A DNA stretch of 64,000 nt from CANMXU01 sp052030545 (lineage in GTDB: Bacteria; Pseudomonadota; Gammaproteobacteria; Enterobacterales; Alteromonadaceae), in assembly GCF_052030545.1 (NCBI RefSeq), contig NZ_JBPDIH010000014.1, positions 31,484 through 95,483 of the forward strand, in the 5' to 3' direction. The translations under genes were made by a program, and so were the position numbers. A model generated the notes under the pieces. It saw only the letters and a program-made list of their open reading frames with translations. It had not been told where the DNA came from and ran no database searches. Below are positions 35,365 through 44,171 of this stretch, piece after piece (position 1 is the first letter of the stretch; the number at the start of each line of letters is the position of its first letter).

Positions 35365-37467
35365 CTATTTAACGCGCATACCCGGTTGTGCGCCATCTTC
35401 TGGATTTAATATCCATAAATCTTCACCGCCAGGGCCTGCTGCTAATACCATGCCTTCTGACATACCAAAGCGCATTTTACGTGGCGCAAGGTTAGCAACC
35501 ATTACTGTGAGCTTACCAATTAAATCTTCTGGCTGATACGCTGATTTAATGCCAGCAAATACTTGGCGAGTGGTATTCTCTTCGCCTGAGCCTGTTTCAT
35601 CAAGCGAAAGCGTTAAACGTAGTAGTTTGTCGGCTTTTTCAACATGCTCGGCGTTAACAATTTTAGCGATACGTAAATCGATTTTGGCAAAATCATCAAA
35701 CTGAATTTCTTCACTGATCGGATCGTCAACTAACGGCTTACCGGTTAACTCTTTTTTCGGTGCTGACTTTTTCGACTTTTTCTTTTCAGCTTTTTTCTCA
35801 GGCGCTTTTTCTCCGCCAGCTAAACTTTCTTTAGATGCGTCGGTCATGGCGTTAACTTTGTCCATGTCAACACGTTGTAGCATGGCTTTAAATTTATTAA
35901 TTTTATGATCGGTTAACAAAACAGTATGGTCTTGCCAGTTTAGCTCGTCGTTCATAAATGCTTCGGTACTTTCAGCCAGTTTTGGCAATACCGGCTTTAA
36001 ATAAATCATCAGCGTGCGAAATAGGTTAATGCCAAGCGAGCAAATGTCTTGCACTTCTTGCTGCTTAGTTTCATCTTTAACAAGCTGCCAAGGTTCTTTT
36101 ACGGCAATGTATTCGTTGACTTTGTCAGCCAATGCCATAATTTCACGCATTGCTTTACCAAAATCACGCGCTTCGTAATGAGCGGCAATGCTATCACCGG
36201 CGCTGGTAACTTCATCAGCAAGGGCTTGGTTTTCAATGGTGCTTGATAACATGCCATCAAAACGTTTGGTGATGAAACTGGCACAGCGTGACGCGATGTT
36301 AACCACTTTGCCGACTAAGTCAGAGTTTACTCGTTGAGCAAAATCTTCAAGGTTAAGATCTAAGTCGTCAATGCGGTTGGTTAACTTAGCGGCGTAGTAA
36401 TAACGTAAATACTCAGGGTTTAAATGCTCTAAATACGTACGGCCCTTAATAAAGGTGCCTTTTGATTTAGACATTTTAGCGCCATTAACCGTCACAAAAC
36501 CGTGTGCGTAAACTGAGGTTGGTTTGCGGTAATCGGCACCTTCTAACATTGCAGGCCAAAATAGGCTGTGGAAGTAAATAATGTCTTTGCCGATGAAATG
36601 GTAAAGTTCAGTGTCTGAATCTTTTTGCCAAAATTGGTCAAAATCTACGCCTGTCTTGTCACAGTAGTTTTTAAAGCTGCCCATGTAACCGATAGGCGCA
36701 TCTAACCATACGTAGAAGTATTTACCCGGTGCATTTGGAATTTCAAAACCAAAATAGGGCGCATCACGGCTAATATCCCATTGCTGTAAACCTTGTTCAA
36801 ACCACTCAGCAAGTTTGTTGGCCATTTCGTCTTGCAATGAACCGCTACGGGTCCACTCTTGCAACATGTCGCCAAAGGCAGGTAAGTCAAAGAAGTAATG
36901 CTCTGAATCGCGCAGAACAGGTGTTGCGCCCGAGACTACTGAACGTGGGTTAAGTACTTCAGTTGGTGAATAGGTTGCGCCACAATTGTCGCAGCTGTCA
37001 CCGTTTTGATCTTCACTTTTACAGCTAGGGCAAGTGCCTTTAACAAAGCGGTCAGGTAAAAACATGCCTTTTTCAGGATCGTATAACTGAGAGATAGTGC
37101 GTGTTTTTATATGCCCTTTAGCGTGTAAACGGTTATAAATTTCACTAGCGAAGGCTTGGTTTTCTTCACTATGAGTTGAATGGTAGTTATCAAAGCTAAT
37201 ATGAAAATCAGCAAAATCGGCCATATGCTCTTCACGAACACCGGCGATCATATCTTCTGGTGAAACACCAAGCTCTTGGGCTTTAAGCATAATGGGTGTG
37301 CCGTGGGCATCATCAGCACAAACAAAATAAATTTCATGACCACGCATACGTTGAAAACGCACCCAAATGTCAGTTTGGATGTGTTCAAGAAGGTGACCTA
37401 AATGGATAGAACCGTTGGCATATGGTAGTGCACAAGTGGCTAAAATTTTACGTTTTTGTAGAGACAT
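35365..37467 (-). CDS. metG: Methionine-tRNA ligase
   Basis: A 700-residue enzyme from ATG 37467 (a TTG at 37479 is in frame but less likely) that charges tRNA-Met. Class I motifs: SIHLGHLLEH (HIGH type) near residues 17-26 and AKMSKSKGTF (KMSKS). A zinc knuckle CPSC/CDNC lies near 145-161, as in the E. coli subclass. A Lys-rich linker (KKAEKKKSKKSAPKK) leads to the C-terminal EMAP/Trbp111 tRNA-binding domain (FDDFAKIDLRIAKIVNAEHV), which also supports dimerisation. It is divergent from mrp. Confidence 0.96.
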   Translation of the reverse strand: MSLQKRKILATCALPYANGSIHLGHLLEHIQTDIWVRFQRMRGHEIYFVCADDAHGTPIMLKAQELGVSPEDMIAGVREEHMADFADFHISFDNYHSTHSEENQAFASEIYNRLHAKGHIKTRTISQLYDPEKGMFLPDRFVKGTCPSCKSEDQNGDSCDNCGATYSPTEVLNPRSVVSGATPVLRDSEHYFFDLPAFGDMLQEWTRSGSLQDEMANKLAEWFEQGLQQWDISRDAPYFGFEIPNAPGKYFYVWLDAPIGYMGSFKNYCDKTGVDFDQFWQKDSDTELYHFIGKDIIYFHSLFWPAMLEGADYRKPTSVYAHGFVTVNGAKMSKSKGTFIKGRTYLEHLNPEYLRYYYAAKLTNRIDDLDLNLEDFAQRVNSDLVGKVVNIASRCASFITKRFDGMLSSTIENQALADEVTSAGDSIAAHYEARDFGKAMREIMALADKVNEYIAVKEPWQLVKDETKQQEVQDICSLGINLFRTLMIYLKPVLPKLAESTEAFMNDELNWQDHTVLLTDHKINKFKAMLQRVDMDKVNAMTDASKESLAGGEKAPEKKAEKKKSKKSAPKKELTGKPLVDDPISEEIQFDDFAKIDLRIAKIVNAEHVEKADKLLRLTLSLDETGSGEENTTRQVFAGIKSAYQPEDLIGKLTVMVANLAPRKMRFGMSEGMVLAAGPGGEDLWILNPEDGAQPGMRVK

Positions 37468-37584
37468 TGATAATAACAATATTTTTGATGGTAATAATGC
37501 ACAGAATGGTACAGAATTTAGCTCCGATTTTCATTAATAATTACTGTGATTTGGTTAATAAATTGCAGATTTAGGTTGTTCATT

Positions 37585-38688
37585 TTGTTTAGTAAGTTAT
37601 TTTCGTCAAAATCTGACACGAAAACCGTGCCACAAGAAACCCAAGAAGCCATTTCTCAATTTATTGAAAGCTACCGCTGTGATGTTTTTAAAGACGGGCT
37701 TTTTTCACTTAATGCGTCGATTGAAATTTCACAACATAAAGATGATATTGTTATTGCCATTACTTTACCTTTTCCGTGTGCATTAGCGTTATCAGTATTA
37801 GCCGAGCAATTATCTAAACTGTGTGAGCAAACGGTAAAGTTTGCCGTAAGTTACGATATTTTATCTGTACGAGAGCATGAAATTCCTGGCATTAAAAATA
37901 TTATTGCGGTTGCCTCTGGAAAAGGTGGCGTAGGTAAGTCGACCACCTCAGTTAATTTAGCCTATGCCTTGCAAGCAGAAGGGGCAAAAGTTGGCTTATT
38001 AGATGCTGATATTTACGGCCCTTCAATTCCAACGTTACTTGGACTTAAAGATCAAAAACCAACATCGGCTGACGGTAAGCTACTTACCCCGTTAGATAAA
38101 GACGGTATTACTGCTATGTCTATTGGTTTTTTAGTTGATGATGCCGAAGCTACCGTATGGCGAGGACCAATGGCCAGTCGCGCATTTGGTCAATTATTAA
38201 ATGAAACCTCATGGCCAGCGTTAGATTACCTTATTATTGATATGCCACCAGGTACGGGTGATATTCAATTAACGCTTGCGCAAAGTGTGCCGGTTGCTGC
38301 TTCTGTCGTTGTTACAACACCACAAGATATTGCTTTAATTGACGCGGTGAAAGGCATTGCTATGTTTGAGCAGGTTAATGTGCCTGTATTAGGCATAGTT
38401 GAGAACATGAGTTATCACTTATGTGAGAACTGTGGTCATCAGTCGCACCTTTTTGGTCAAGGTGGCGGAGAAAACATTGCCAGTGAATTTCATACCAAAT
38501 TATTAGGGCAATTACCGCTTAATATCGATATTCGCGTTAATGCCGATAACGGAAAATCACTAATTGCTGCAAATAGTCATAGTGATATCTCAGTAAGTTA
38601 TCGTAAAATAGCGCAAAATGTTGCCGCTGAACTTTATAGTCAACTTGATATGCGCAGCAAGCAAAACGCCAAAGTAATTGTTGAATAA
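37585..38688 (+). CDS. mrp: Iron-sulfur cluster carrier protein Mrp/ApbC
   Basis: A P-loop NTPase that holds and transfers 4Fe-4S clusters. After an N-terminal MIP18-like part (about 1-100) comes the deviant Walker A ASGKGGVGKSTTS, then LLDADIYGPSIPTLLG and YLIIDMPPGTGD. The C-terminal cluster-binding CxxC is in YHLCENCGHQSHLFG. The frame is open from GTG 37546, but TTG 37585, preceded by TTAGG, gives 367 residues, close to the E. coli protein (369), so I prefer it; no ATG start exists in the right place. metG and mrp are divergent neighbours, a common arrangement in gammaproteobacteria. Confidence 0.9.
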   Translation: MFSKLFSSKSDTKTVPQETQEAISQFIESYRCDVFKDGLFSLNASIEISQHKDDIVIAITLPFPCALALSVLAEQLSKLCEQTVKFAVSYDILSVREHEIPGIKNIIAVASGKGGVGKSTTSVNLAYALQAEGAKVGLLDADIYGPSIPTLLGLKDQKPTSADGKLLTPLDKDGITAMSIGFLVDDAEATVWRGPMASRAFGQLLNETSWPALDYLIIDMPPGTGDIQLTLAQSVPVAASVVVTTPQDIALIDAVKGIAMFEQVNVPVLGIVENMSYHLCENCGHQSHLFGQGGGENIASEFHTKLLGQLPLNIDIRVNADNGKSLIAANSHSDISVSYRKIAQNVAAELYSQLDMRSKQNAKVIVE

Positions 38689-38813
38689 GAATTTTATTTG
38701 GCGCCAAACAATTTCTCTTCACTTTTATTTGATAGCGTGTGTTTTAAAAACGTATGTTCTAAAAAGTAAAGTGATGAGAAAAATAGTGATACTGGACATT
38801 AAGAAGAAACGTT

Positions 38814-39407
38814 ATGAGATTGTGTGATAAAGATATAGAACAAAGCCTTTTAGATGGGCATTTAGTAATAGAGCCGATGCCTGATAGTTCGATGATCTCA
38901 GGGGTAAGTGTTGATATTCGATTAGGTAATGAGTTTCGTGTTTTCCAAGATCATACTGCGCCTTACATTGACTTAAGCGGTCCTAAAGCGGAAATGAATA
39001 AAGCCATGGACTCTGTGATGAGCGATGAAATCTTTATTCCAGACGGTGAAGCCTTTTTCTTGCATCCTGGTGAATTAGCATTAGCGGTTACGTACGAGTC
39101 GGTAACAATCCCTGATAATATCGTTGGTTGGTTAGACGGACGTTCATCTTTGGCACGATTAGGCTTAATGGTGCATGTAACGGCGCATCGAATTGATCCC
39201 GGTTGGTCTGGGCAAATTGTATTAGAGTTTTACAACAGCGGAAAACTACCTCTGGCACTGCGCCCTAAAATGAAAATAGCCGCACTCAACTTTGAAACTA
39301 TGTCTGACAGTGCATTGCGTCCATACAATAAGCGTGATGATGCTAAATATAAAGGTCAAACTGGCGCTGTAGCAAGTCGTATTAGCCAAGACGATACAAT
39401 TAAGTAA
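38814..39407 (+). CDS. dcd: dCTP deaminase
   Basis: A 197-residue protein (E. coli Dcd is 193) that deaminates dCTP to dUTP, the main source of dUMP for thymidylate. Motifs: SGVSVDIRLGNEFRVF, VGWLDGRSSLARLGLMVHVT and the catalytic-Glu segment HRIDPGWSGQIVLEFYNSG. The C-terminus closes over the nucleotide (KYKGQTGAVASRISQD). AAGAAG lies upstream of the start. It follows mrp, the same order as in many Alteromonadales, and ends at a strong bidirectional terminator. Confidence 0.97.
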   Translation: MRLCDKDIEQSLLDGHLVIEPMPDSSMISGVSVDIRLGNEFRVFQDHTAPYIDLSGPKAEMNKAMDSVMSDEIFIPDGEAFFLHPGELALAVTYESVTIPDNIVGWLDGRSSLARLGLMVHVTAHRIDPGWSGQIVLEFYNSGKLPLALRPKMKIAALNFETMSDSALRPYNKRDDAKYKGQTGAVASRISQDDTIK

Positions 39408-39480
39408 AAAGTAAGTTTTATCGCGTTTAAGCGTTATTTATAGCTCTAGTTATAAATAATGCAGTAATCTAGCGTGATTA

Positions 39481-39532
39481 AAAAAGCCCGAGACTAAAAG
39501 TAGCTATGTCTACAATTAGTCTCGGGCTTTTT
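39481..39532. terminator. Bidirectional terminator between dcd and the YvcK-family gene
   Basis: AAAAAGCCCGAGACTAA (39481-39497) and TTAGTCTCGGGCTTTTT (39516-39532) form a perfect 17-bp stem with A and T tails on both strands. Confidence 0.9.
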
Positions 39533-39561
39533 GTTTTTCAATACCGTATCAAAAAATATAT

Positions 39562-40476
39562 CTAACCGTTAACGGTTATTTTAGTTGGCATATAAGTTTC
39601 GCCAATCGCAATTTTAAGTGCAGCTATCAATTGCTCTTTATCATGGTGATGAGGCGTTTTGTCAGAGCTTAATGGGTGATGCAATACTTTTACTAACTTT
39701 GACGTAGTTGCGGGATCTTCACAAATAACGGTATTAACCGGTTGAAAGCTAATGTTGTCACTTATCCATTGCAGCTTTTCATCTAAGGTTAAGTTAGAAG
39801 CCGGGCTGTTCTCTTTAACTAAGTTATCGATAAAAATACATTGCGCATTGCTTTTGGCAATCGCTTTGGAAATATCGCGAACCAGTAGGGGAGGTACAAC
39901 ACTTGTTAAGAAACTACCCGGGCCTAAAATAATAATATCGGCACTTTCTATGGTTTCAATACATCTGTCTACACCTTTTACCAAAGGTGCCAACATTAAG
40001 CTTTTTGGCATTACGGGCATTTCATCAACCGACATTTCGCCGACACGACAACGCCCTTTAGGATAAAAGGCCATTAAATCAGTTGGTGTTTCCGACATAG
40101 GGTAAACTTTGGTCTTTACCCTTAACATACGTCTAACAAGCTTAATTGAATCAATAGGGCGAGATTGAATTTGGCCTAGCGCATAAAGAATTAAGTTACC
40201 TAGGTTATGACCACCTAGCTCGTCGGCGCCGTCAAAACGAAAATTGAATAATTGACTACCTACAGAGTCAGTAGGTACGAGTTCGGTTAAACAGTTACGT
40301 AAATCGCCCCAAGCAATAGTACTACTTCTTCGTCTTAATCGACCTGTTGAACCACCATTATCGGTAGTGGTAACTATTCCTGTGAGTTTGTCGCCCATAA
40401 AAGACAAGGTAGACAACACACGCCCTAGACCATGGCCGCCACCAATAGCAACGATATTTAAGTTTTCTAGTTGCAT
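39562..40476 (-). CDS. YvcK/CofD-family protein (YbhK-like)
   Basis: A 304-residue protein with the family N-terminal motif AIGGGHGLGRVLSTL, then TTTDNGGSTGRLRR and GDLRNCLTEL, GHNLGNLILYALGQIQ and ILGPGSFLTSVVPPLL. YvcK in Bacillus binds UDP-sugars and is needed for growth on gluconeogenic carbon and for cell shape; CofD is a related phospholactate transferase. The short form here resembles YbhK, whose role in gammaproteobacteria is unclear. It is monocistronic on the minus strand. Confidence 0.9.
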   Translation of the reverse strand: MQLENLNIVAIGGGHGLGRVLSTLSFMGDKLTGIVTTTDNGGSTGRLRRRSSTIAWGDLRNCLTELVPTDSVGSQLFNFRFDGADELGGHNLGNLILYALGQIQSRPIDSIKLVRRMLRVKTKVYPMSETPTDLMAFYPKGRCRVGEMSVDEMPVMPKSLMLAPLVKGVDRCIETIESADIIILGPGSFLTSVVPPLLVRDISKAIAKSNAQCIFIDNLVKENSPASNLTLDEKLQWISDNISFQPVNTVICEDPATTSKLVKVLHHPLSSDKTPHHHDKEQLIAALKIAIGETYMPTKITVNG

Positions 40477-40785
40477 TTTATTCGTTTTATACTGAGTAGT
40501 TAGTAAACTTTACTCTTATTTAGATAGAAAATAAAGGCATTTGAACCGGCAACCTTGCTACAAGCTAGATAAATAAAGAAGTGTAAGAAAACTGACCAAA
40601 TAATGTTGAGTGCCATCTATCCGCTTTTTAGGGTGTGATAAATCATTGTTATTGCTTAAGTATAAAAATTCACCGTTTAAGTACCGCGATAAACGGTTGA
40701 TTATACAAAATTTAATCAACTTGATGTATATCTAATCAGTTGAGATAAAACTTATAAAAAAAAGCAATTTTATTTAAAATAAGTG
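40477..40785. other. Intergenic region upstream of the tRNA cluster
   Basis: AT-rich sequence upstream of both the YvcK-family gene and the tRNA promoter at 40786. No gene or RNA is visible. Confidence 0.4.
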
Positions 40786-40822
40786 TTGACACTAAGAGGG
40801 GGGCTGCTTAGAATGCGCCTCG
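40786..40822 (+). promoter_or_regulatory. Near-consensus sigma-70 promoter of the tRNA cluster
   Basis: The -35 TTGACA (40786-40791) and -10 TAGAAT (40809-40814) are separated by exactly 17 nt and followed by the GC-rich discriminator GCGCCTCGC. Such a discriminator is typical of stable-RNA promoters under stringent (ppGpp/DksA) control. Confidence 0.9.
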
Positions 40823-40905
40823 CTTTCAACGAGTAAGTAGGTCGACTCGCTGAAGGGTGTAGGTTTTAATTTATAGATATTAGGCCATTTATAAATTAAA
40901 TATGT

Positions 40906-40981
40906 GGGGCTATAGCTCAGCTGGGAGAGCGCTTCGCTGGCAGCGAAGAGGTCTGCGGTTCGATCCCGCATAGCTCCACCA
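40906..40981 (+). tRNA. tRNA-Ala (anticodon GGC)
   Basis: A 76-nt cloverleaf. Acceptor GGGGCTA pairs with TAGCTCC, the D stem is GCTC/GAGC, the anticodon stem is CTTCG/CGAAG with loop CTGGCAG (anticodon GGC), the T arm is TGCGG-TTCGATC-CCGCA, and the 3' ACCA is encoded. First gene of the tRNA array. Confidence 0.97.
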
Positions 40982-41095
40982 AAATTTTAGTTACTTGATT
41001 ATTGTTTCATCAATTGAGTAATAGATAGTTTTAGCATAAGTTTAAGCTTATATAGTGTAAACTTAATTATCGAGAATTTCGATAAGCTAATGTGT

Positions 41096-41171
41096 GTCCC
41101 TATCGTCTAGAGGCCTAGGACACCGCCCTTTCACGGCGGTAACAGGGGTTCGAATCCCCTTAGGGATGCCA
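41096..41171 (+). tRNA. tRNA-Glu (anticodon TTC), copy 1
   Basis: A 76-nt cloverleaf with acceptor GTCCCTA/TAGGGAT, anticodon stem CCGCC/GGCGG around CTTTCAC (anticodon TTC), T arm AGGGG-TTCGAAT-CCCCT and an encoded CCA end. Identical in sequence to the three copies downstream. Confidence 0.97.
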
Positions 41172-41234
41172 CCTTCTTCGGAAGTAAAATTAAAAATGAG
41201 TTCAGCATTTCAGAAATGAATGCACTAGTAAGTA

Positions 41235-41323
41235 GTTTTAGTAGAAGTAATGCCGCGCGCCTTCACCGGTTCAGGCTTACCAACACTAAAATAGCAAAAT
41301 TTATTTTGCTAACCAGTTTTAGT
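41235..41323 (+). repeat. Duplicated tRNA spacer, copy A
   Basis: The spacer before tRNA-Glu copy 2 closely matches the spacer before copy 4 (41685-41777). Both start GTTTTAGTAG, contain GGTTCAGGCTTACCAACACT, and end GTTTTAGT. It shows that the array grew by duplication of spacer plus tRNA units. Confidence 0.75.
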
Positions 41324-41399
41324 GTCCCTATCGTCTAGAGGCCTAGGACACCGCCCTTTCACGGCGGTAACAGGGGTTCGAATCCCCTTAGGGATGCCA
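41324..41399 (+). tRNA. tRNA-Glu (anticodon TTC), copy 2
   Basis: Identical to copy 1 over all 76 nt, including CCA. Preceded by the duplicated spacer that also precedes copy 4. Confidence 0.97.
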
Positions 41400-41453
41400 C
41401 TCATTTTAAAAAACGGTTAATGGTTTCATTTCGTAGAAACACGATTTTATTGT

Positions 41454-41529
41454 GTCCCTATCGTCTAGAGGCCTAGGACACCGCCCTTTCACGGCGGTAA
41501 CAGGGGTTCGAATCCCCTTAGGGATGCCA
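41454..41529 (+). tRNA. tRNA-Glu (anticodon TTC), copy 3
   Basis: Identical to copy 1. It has a short 54-nt spacer after copy 2, unrelated to the duplicated spacers except for the final TGTGTCC junction shared with copy 1. Confidence 0.97.
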
Positions 41530-41684
41530 CCTTTAACCGAAATTGTATGTTTGAATGAAAGGTCAAGCTGCAATGAGACAGTTTTGGATTGACTGCTTCA
41601 ATACTTAGTAACTTAGTCAAAAGTACCTTTACCTTAGGCCGTAAAGCATGCTTTAAGTTATTAATGAAGTGATTAACCTTAATC

Positions 41685-41777
41685 GTTTTAGTAGGAGTTA
41701 TGCCGTGCACCTTTACGGGTTCAGGCTTACCAACACTAAAACAGCAAAATAACTTTATTTTGCTAAACAGTTTTAGT
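41685..41777 (+). repeat. Duplicated tRNA spacer, copy B
   Basis: A homologue of the spacer at 41235-41323 with scattered substitutions and a short insertion in the AT-rich part (AGCAAAATAACTTTATTTTGCT, a hairpin-forming stretch, broken here as AGCAAAATAA and CTTTATTTTGCT). Confidence 0.75.
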
Positions 41778-41853
41778 GTCCCTATCGTCTAGAGGCCTAG
41801 GACACCGCCCTTTCACGGCGGTAACAGGGGTTCGAATCCCCTTAGGGATGCCA
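41778..41853 (+). tRNA. tRNA-Glu (anticodon TTC), copy 4
   Basis: Identical to the other three copies. Last gene of the array, followed by a terminator 10 nt downstream. Confidence 0.97.
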
Positions 41854-41862
41854 ACAATTGAT

Positions 41863-41899
41863 AAAGCCGACAATTCAGAAATGAGTTGTCGGCTTTTTT
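41863..41899 (+). terminator. Terminator of the tRNA array
   Basis: AAAGCCGACAA (41863-41873) pairs with TTGTCGGCTTT (41886-41896), followed by TTT. Confidence 0.9.
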
Positions 41900-42315
41900 C
41901 ATTTCTCATTTTTACTTTCTATTTGATGTGATAAATCTGGGCTATATGTTTTGTAACCTGCTAATAGCATTGTGCTTAAGGCTTTTTTAAAACATAAAGT
42001 TAATTGTCACGTGCTCAAATTAGCCCAATATGCTGGTTGTAACTTTTTTGTACAATAGTTAAAGTTATATGGAATATTGAACGGTTAACTTGTTGCTGTA
42101 CTAATAAGCTTGTCTGCGAATTTTTAAATATATTCATGTTAAAATTATTAATAGTGAAATAATTATCGTATAACGCTAAAACTATTTTTGTGATATTGGT
42201 TAATTTGAATTACTTAATATTTTAATGATTTCAAGTAACTAGGTTTCTAATGATGATTTTTATGCGCCAATTTATTTTTCGCTTTTAAAATTAATTAATT
42301 TTTTAATCAGAACCA
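41900..42315. other. AT-rich intergenic region between the tRNA array and the polysaccharide locus
   Basis: About 415 nt of strongly AT-rich sequence with no gene, RNA or integrase remnant that I can see. It marks the junction between conserved housekeeping genes and the accessory sulfatase locus. The ECF-type promoter candidate begins at 42316. Confidence 0.4.
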
Positions 42316-42345
42316 TTGTGGATTTTGCGAAGACAACACTCTTTA
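42316..42345 (+). promoter_or_regulatory. Putative ECF promoter element, site 1 (sigma/FecR unit)
   Basis: The element has TTGTGGATTTT, 8 nt, AACACTCTTTA. It matches the other three sites (51502-51531 minus, 51645-51674, 56421-56450) with identical internal spacing. GGAT and CTCTTT are 15 nt apart, reminiscent of FecI-type -35 and -10 boxes. It ends 84 nt before the sigma-factor start, suggesting autoregulation. Confidence 0.65.
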
Positions 42346-42429
42346 TATATGTTGGTGAAGTTTTTAGTCAGGAATGTCTAATTCATTGAACAATCAAATA
42401 TTACAATAACAATGTATTGGTGATTAACT

Positions 42430-42996
42430 GTGACAGAAAAATCAGAAAAACATACTGTACTGAAAACCTTTTTATCTTGTCGAGATAGCTTGGCTCGTTA
42501 TATTTTAAAAATGAGCGTAAAAAAGGAAGATGTTGATGATATTTTGCAAGAAGCTTTTATCCGCGTCTATCATGAAGATAAAAAGAAACAGATAAGATCG
42601 CCAAAAGATTATTTGTTTATTGTGTCTCGAAATTTAATTTATAAAGGTTTAAGGCATCAATCAAAAGAAATTGCCAGCGACATAGAAGATGACTTGTTAG
42701 GTCATGACAATAAACAAACCGACATAGAATTACATAACAAACAAAAGTTTCAAGCGTTTAACGATGCATTATCGACGCTACCAGAGAAAAATCGTCGAGC
42801 AATACTGTTGAGAAAATACTACGGATTGTCTCATAAAGAAATAAGTCAAAAATTAGGTGTTTCAGTGAGCTCAGTTGAAAAATATATTTCCAAAGGGATC
42901 AAACAATGTGGAGATATACTCATTGCACAAGGATATGGCATGAAGGGCAGTGGCATGAATACGTCGACTAGCCAAGTTAAGGAGAACAACTCATGA
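42430..42996 (+). CDS. ECF RNA polymerase sigma factor, FecI-like
   Basis: A 188-residue sigma factor starting with GTG. Region 2 is at about residues 10-75 (RDSLARYILKMSVKKEDVDD, LQEAFIRVYHEDK). Region 4 is at about 115-165 (LSTLPEKNRRAILLRKYYGL, HKEISQKLGVSVSSVEKYIS). Region 3 is missing, as expected for ECF. The stop overlaps the FecR-like gene by 4 nt. A sulfatase and an STN-bearing TonB receptor follow, so the sigma factor is likely dedicated to this glycan locus rather than to iron uptake. Its probable promoters are the four 30-bp elements described here. Confidence 0.93.
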   Translation: MTEKSEKHTVLKTFLSCRDSLARYILKMSVKKEDVDDILQEAFIRVYHEDKKKQIRSPKDYLFIVSRNLIYKGLRHQSKEIASDIEDDLLGHDNKQTDIELHNKQKFQAFNDALSTLPEKNRRAILLRKYYGLSHKEISQKLGVSVSSVEKYISKGIKQCGDILIAQGYGMKGSGMNTSTSQVKENNS

Positions 42997-44045
42997 GTAC
43001 AAAATCTCAAGTGGTCACGCTTCGCACGCAGGAAATGATAAATCGAGAATCTGCCAATTGGTTAGCGAAATTAGATGGCGATAATATGAGTAAAGCTGAT
43101 CGCGCCGCATTAAAAGCCTGGTTAAATGAATCTGATGAACATGTGATTGCGTTAAAAAATCATATGGGCATGTGGGATGAAATGACTGAGGTGGTCAATG
43201 AATCGTCAGAAATGTTTGCCGCAGAACACGTTAGCGCTGGTTATTTTGCCAGACTTAAACAGGCTTTATCATTAAAGCCAATGATACTGGCCATGAGTGT
43301 AATGTTTATCATGGTATTGTCTGGGGTAATTATTGGTCCTAAGTGGTCAATGGAAGAAGCTGAAACGGCATTTTATGCAACTAAAGTTGGCACTCAACAA
43401 AGTTATCAATTAAGTGACGGGTCAACAGCATTTTTAAATACAGATAGCCGCATAGAAGTGGAGTTCAGCAAAGGGCAGCGGATCATAAGGTTACAAAAAG
43501 GCGAAGTCTTGTTTGATGTTGCTCACGATAAGACGCGTCCTTTTATTGTTTACGCCTCCGGTAGTGCGGTAAGAGCGGTGGGGACTAAGTTTGTTGTGCG
43601 CCTTTCCTCTGAAAATATTCTGGTGACTGTGACAGAAGGTACGGTAGAGTTGTCAAAACGCGACGCGACAGCAGTGAATAGTGACCAAAAAGCTGAAAAG
43701 AAACTGATGTTACTTAATGAAGGTCAACAAGCAGAATTTGTCGTTGAAGATGCAACTTTTACTGAAACCCAAGTTGCACAAACGGCAGTAGAAGAACAAC
43801 TTTCATGGCTTGATGGACGTTTAGTCTTTAATGAAGAAAAGCTTGAGCATGTTATAGACGAAATTAACCGTTATCTAGACAACGATATCGTGATTTTAAG
43901 TCCTGAATTAAAAGATATTCCTATCAGTGGCCGCTTTCAAGTGGGTGAAACCGAAGCTTTATTAGAGGCGATTGAAATCACCTTTGATATTAATGTCTCC
44001 AAGAGTCAGAACCAAATTTACCTGTCAACCTATGGCGGGGACTAA
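42993..44045 (+). CDS. FecR-like transmembrane sigma regulator
   Basis: A 350-residue protein overlapping the sigma gene by 4 nt. The cytoplasmic N-terminal DUF4880 part (about 15-65: ESANWLAKLDGDNMSKADRA, KAWLNESDEHVIAL) would hold or activate the sigma factor. A single membrane helix lies near 96-117. The periplasmic FecR domain (about 125-235: SYQLSDGSTAFLNTDSRIEV, VGTKFVVRLSSENILVTVTE) is followed by a C-terminal secretin/STN-like DUF4974 part (about 275-347). In the Fec paradigm it receives the signal from the STN domain of the outer-membrane receptor, here probably the one at 45811. Confidence 0.93.
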   Translation: MSTKSQVVTLRTQEMINRESANWLAKLDGDNMSKADRAALKAWLNESDEHVIALKNHMGMWDEMTEVVNESSEMFAAEHVSAGYFARLKQALSLKPMILAMSVMFIMVLSGVIIGPKWSMEEAETAFYATKVGTQQSYQLSDGSTAFLNTDSRIEVEFSKGQRIIRLQKGEVLFDVAHDKTRPFIVYASGSAVRAVGTKFVVRLSSENILVTVTEGTVELSKRDATAVNSDQKAEKKLMLLNEGQQAEFVVEDATFTETQVAQTAVEEQLSWLDGRLVFNEEKLEHVIDEINRYLDNDIVILSPELKDIPISGRFQVGETEALLEAIEITFDINVSKSQNQIYLSTYGGD

Positions 44046-44171
44046 CCAATATATTTAGTCAAAGCAGTATCTTAATTTTCGAGTTACTGTTTTGGCTATA
44101 CCATGTCCAAACATAGTTAAATTACACCAAGAATATACACAAAAATTATAAATAGATTAGAGGGTTGTCCT

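Noticed and set aside
37468..37479. TTG start four codons upstream of metG
   Set aside because: The ATG at 37467 gives the usual MetG N-terminus.
41489..41710. Minus-strand reading frame of 73 codons over the third tRNA-Glu and its spacer
   Set aside because: It overlaps a tRNA, and its C-terminus is the usual artefact of translating a tRNA gene.
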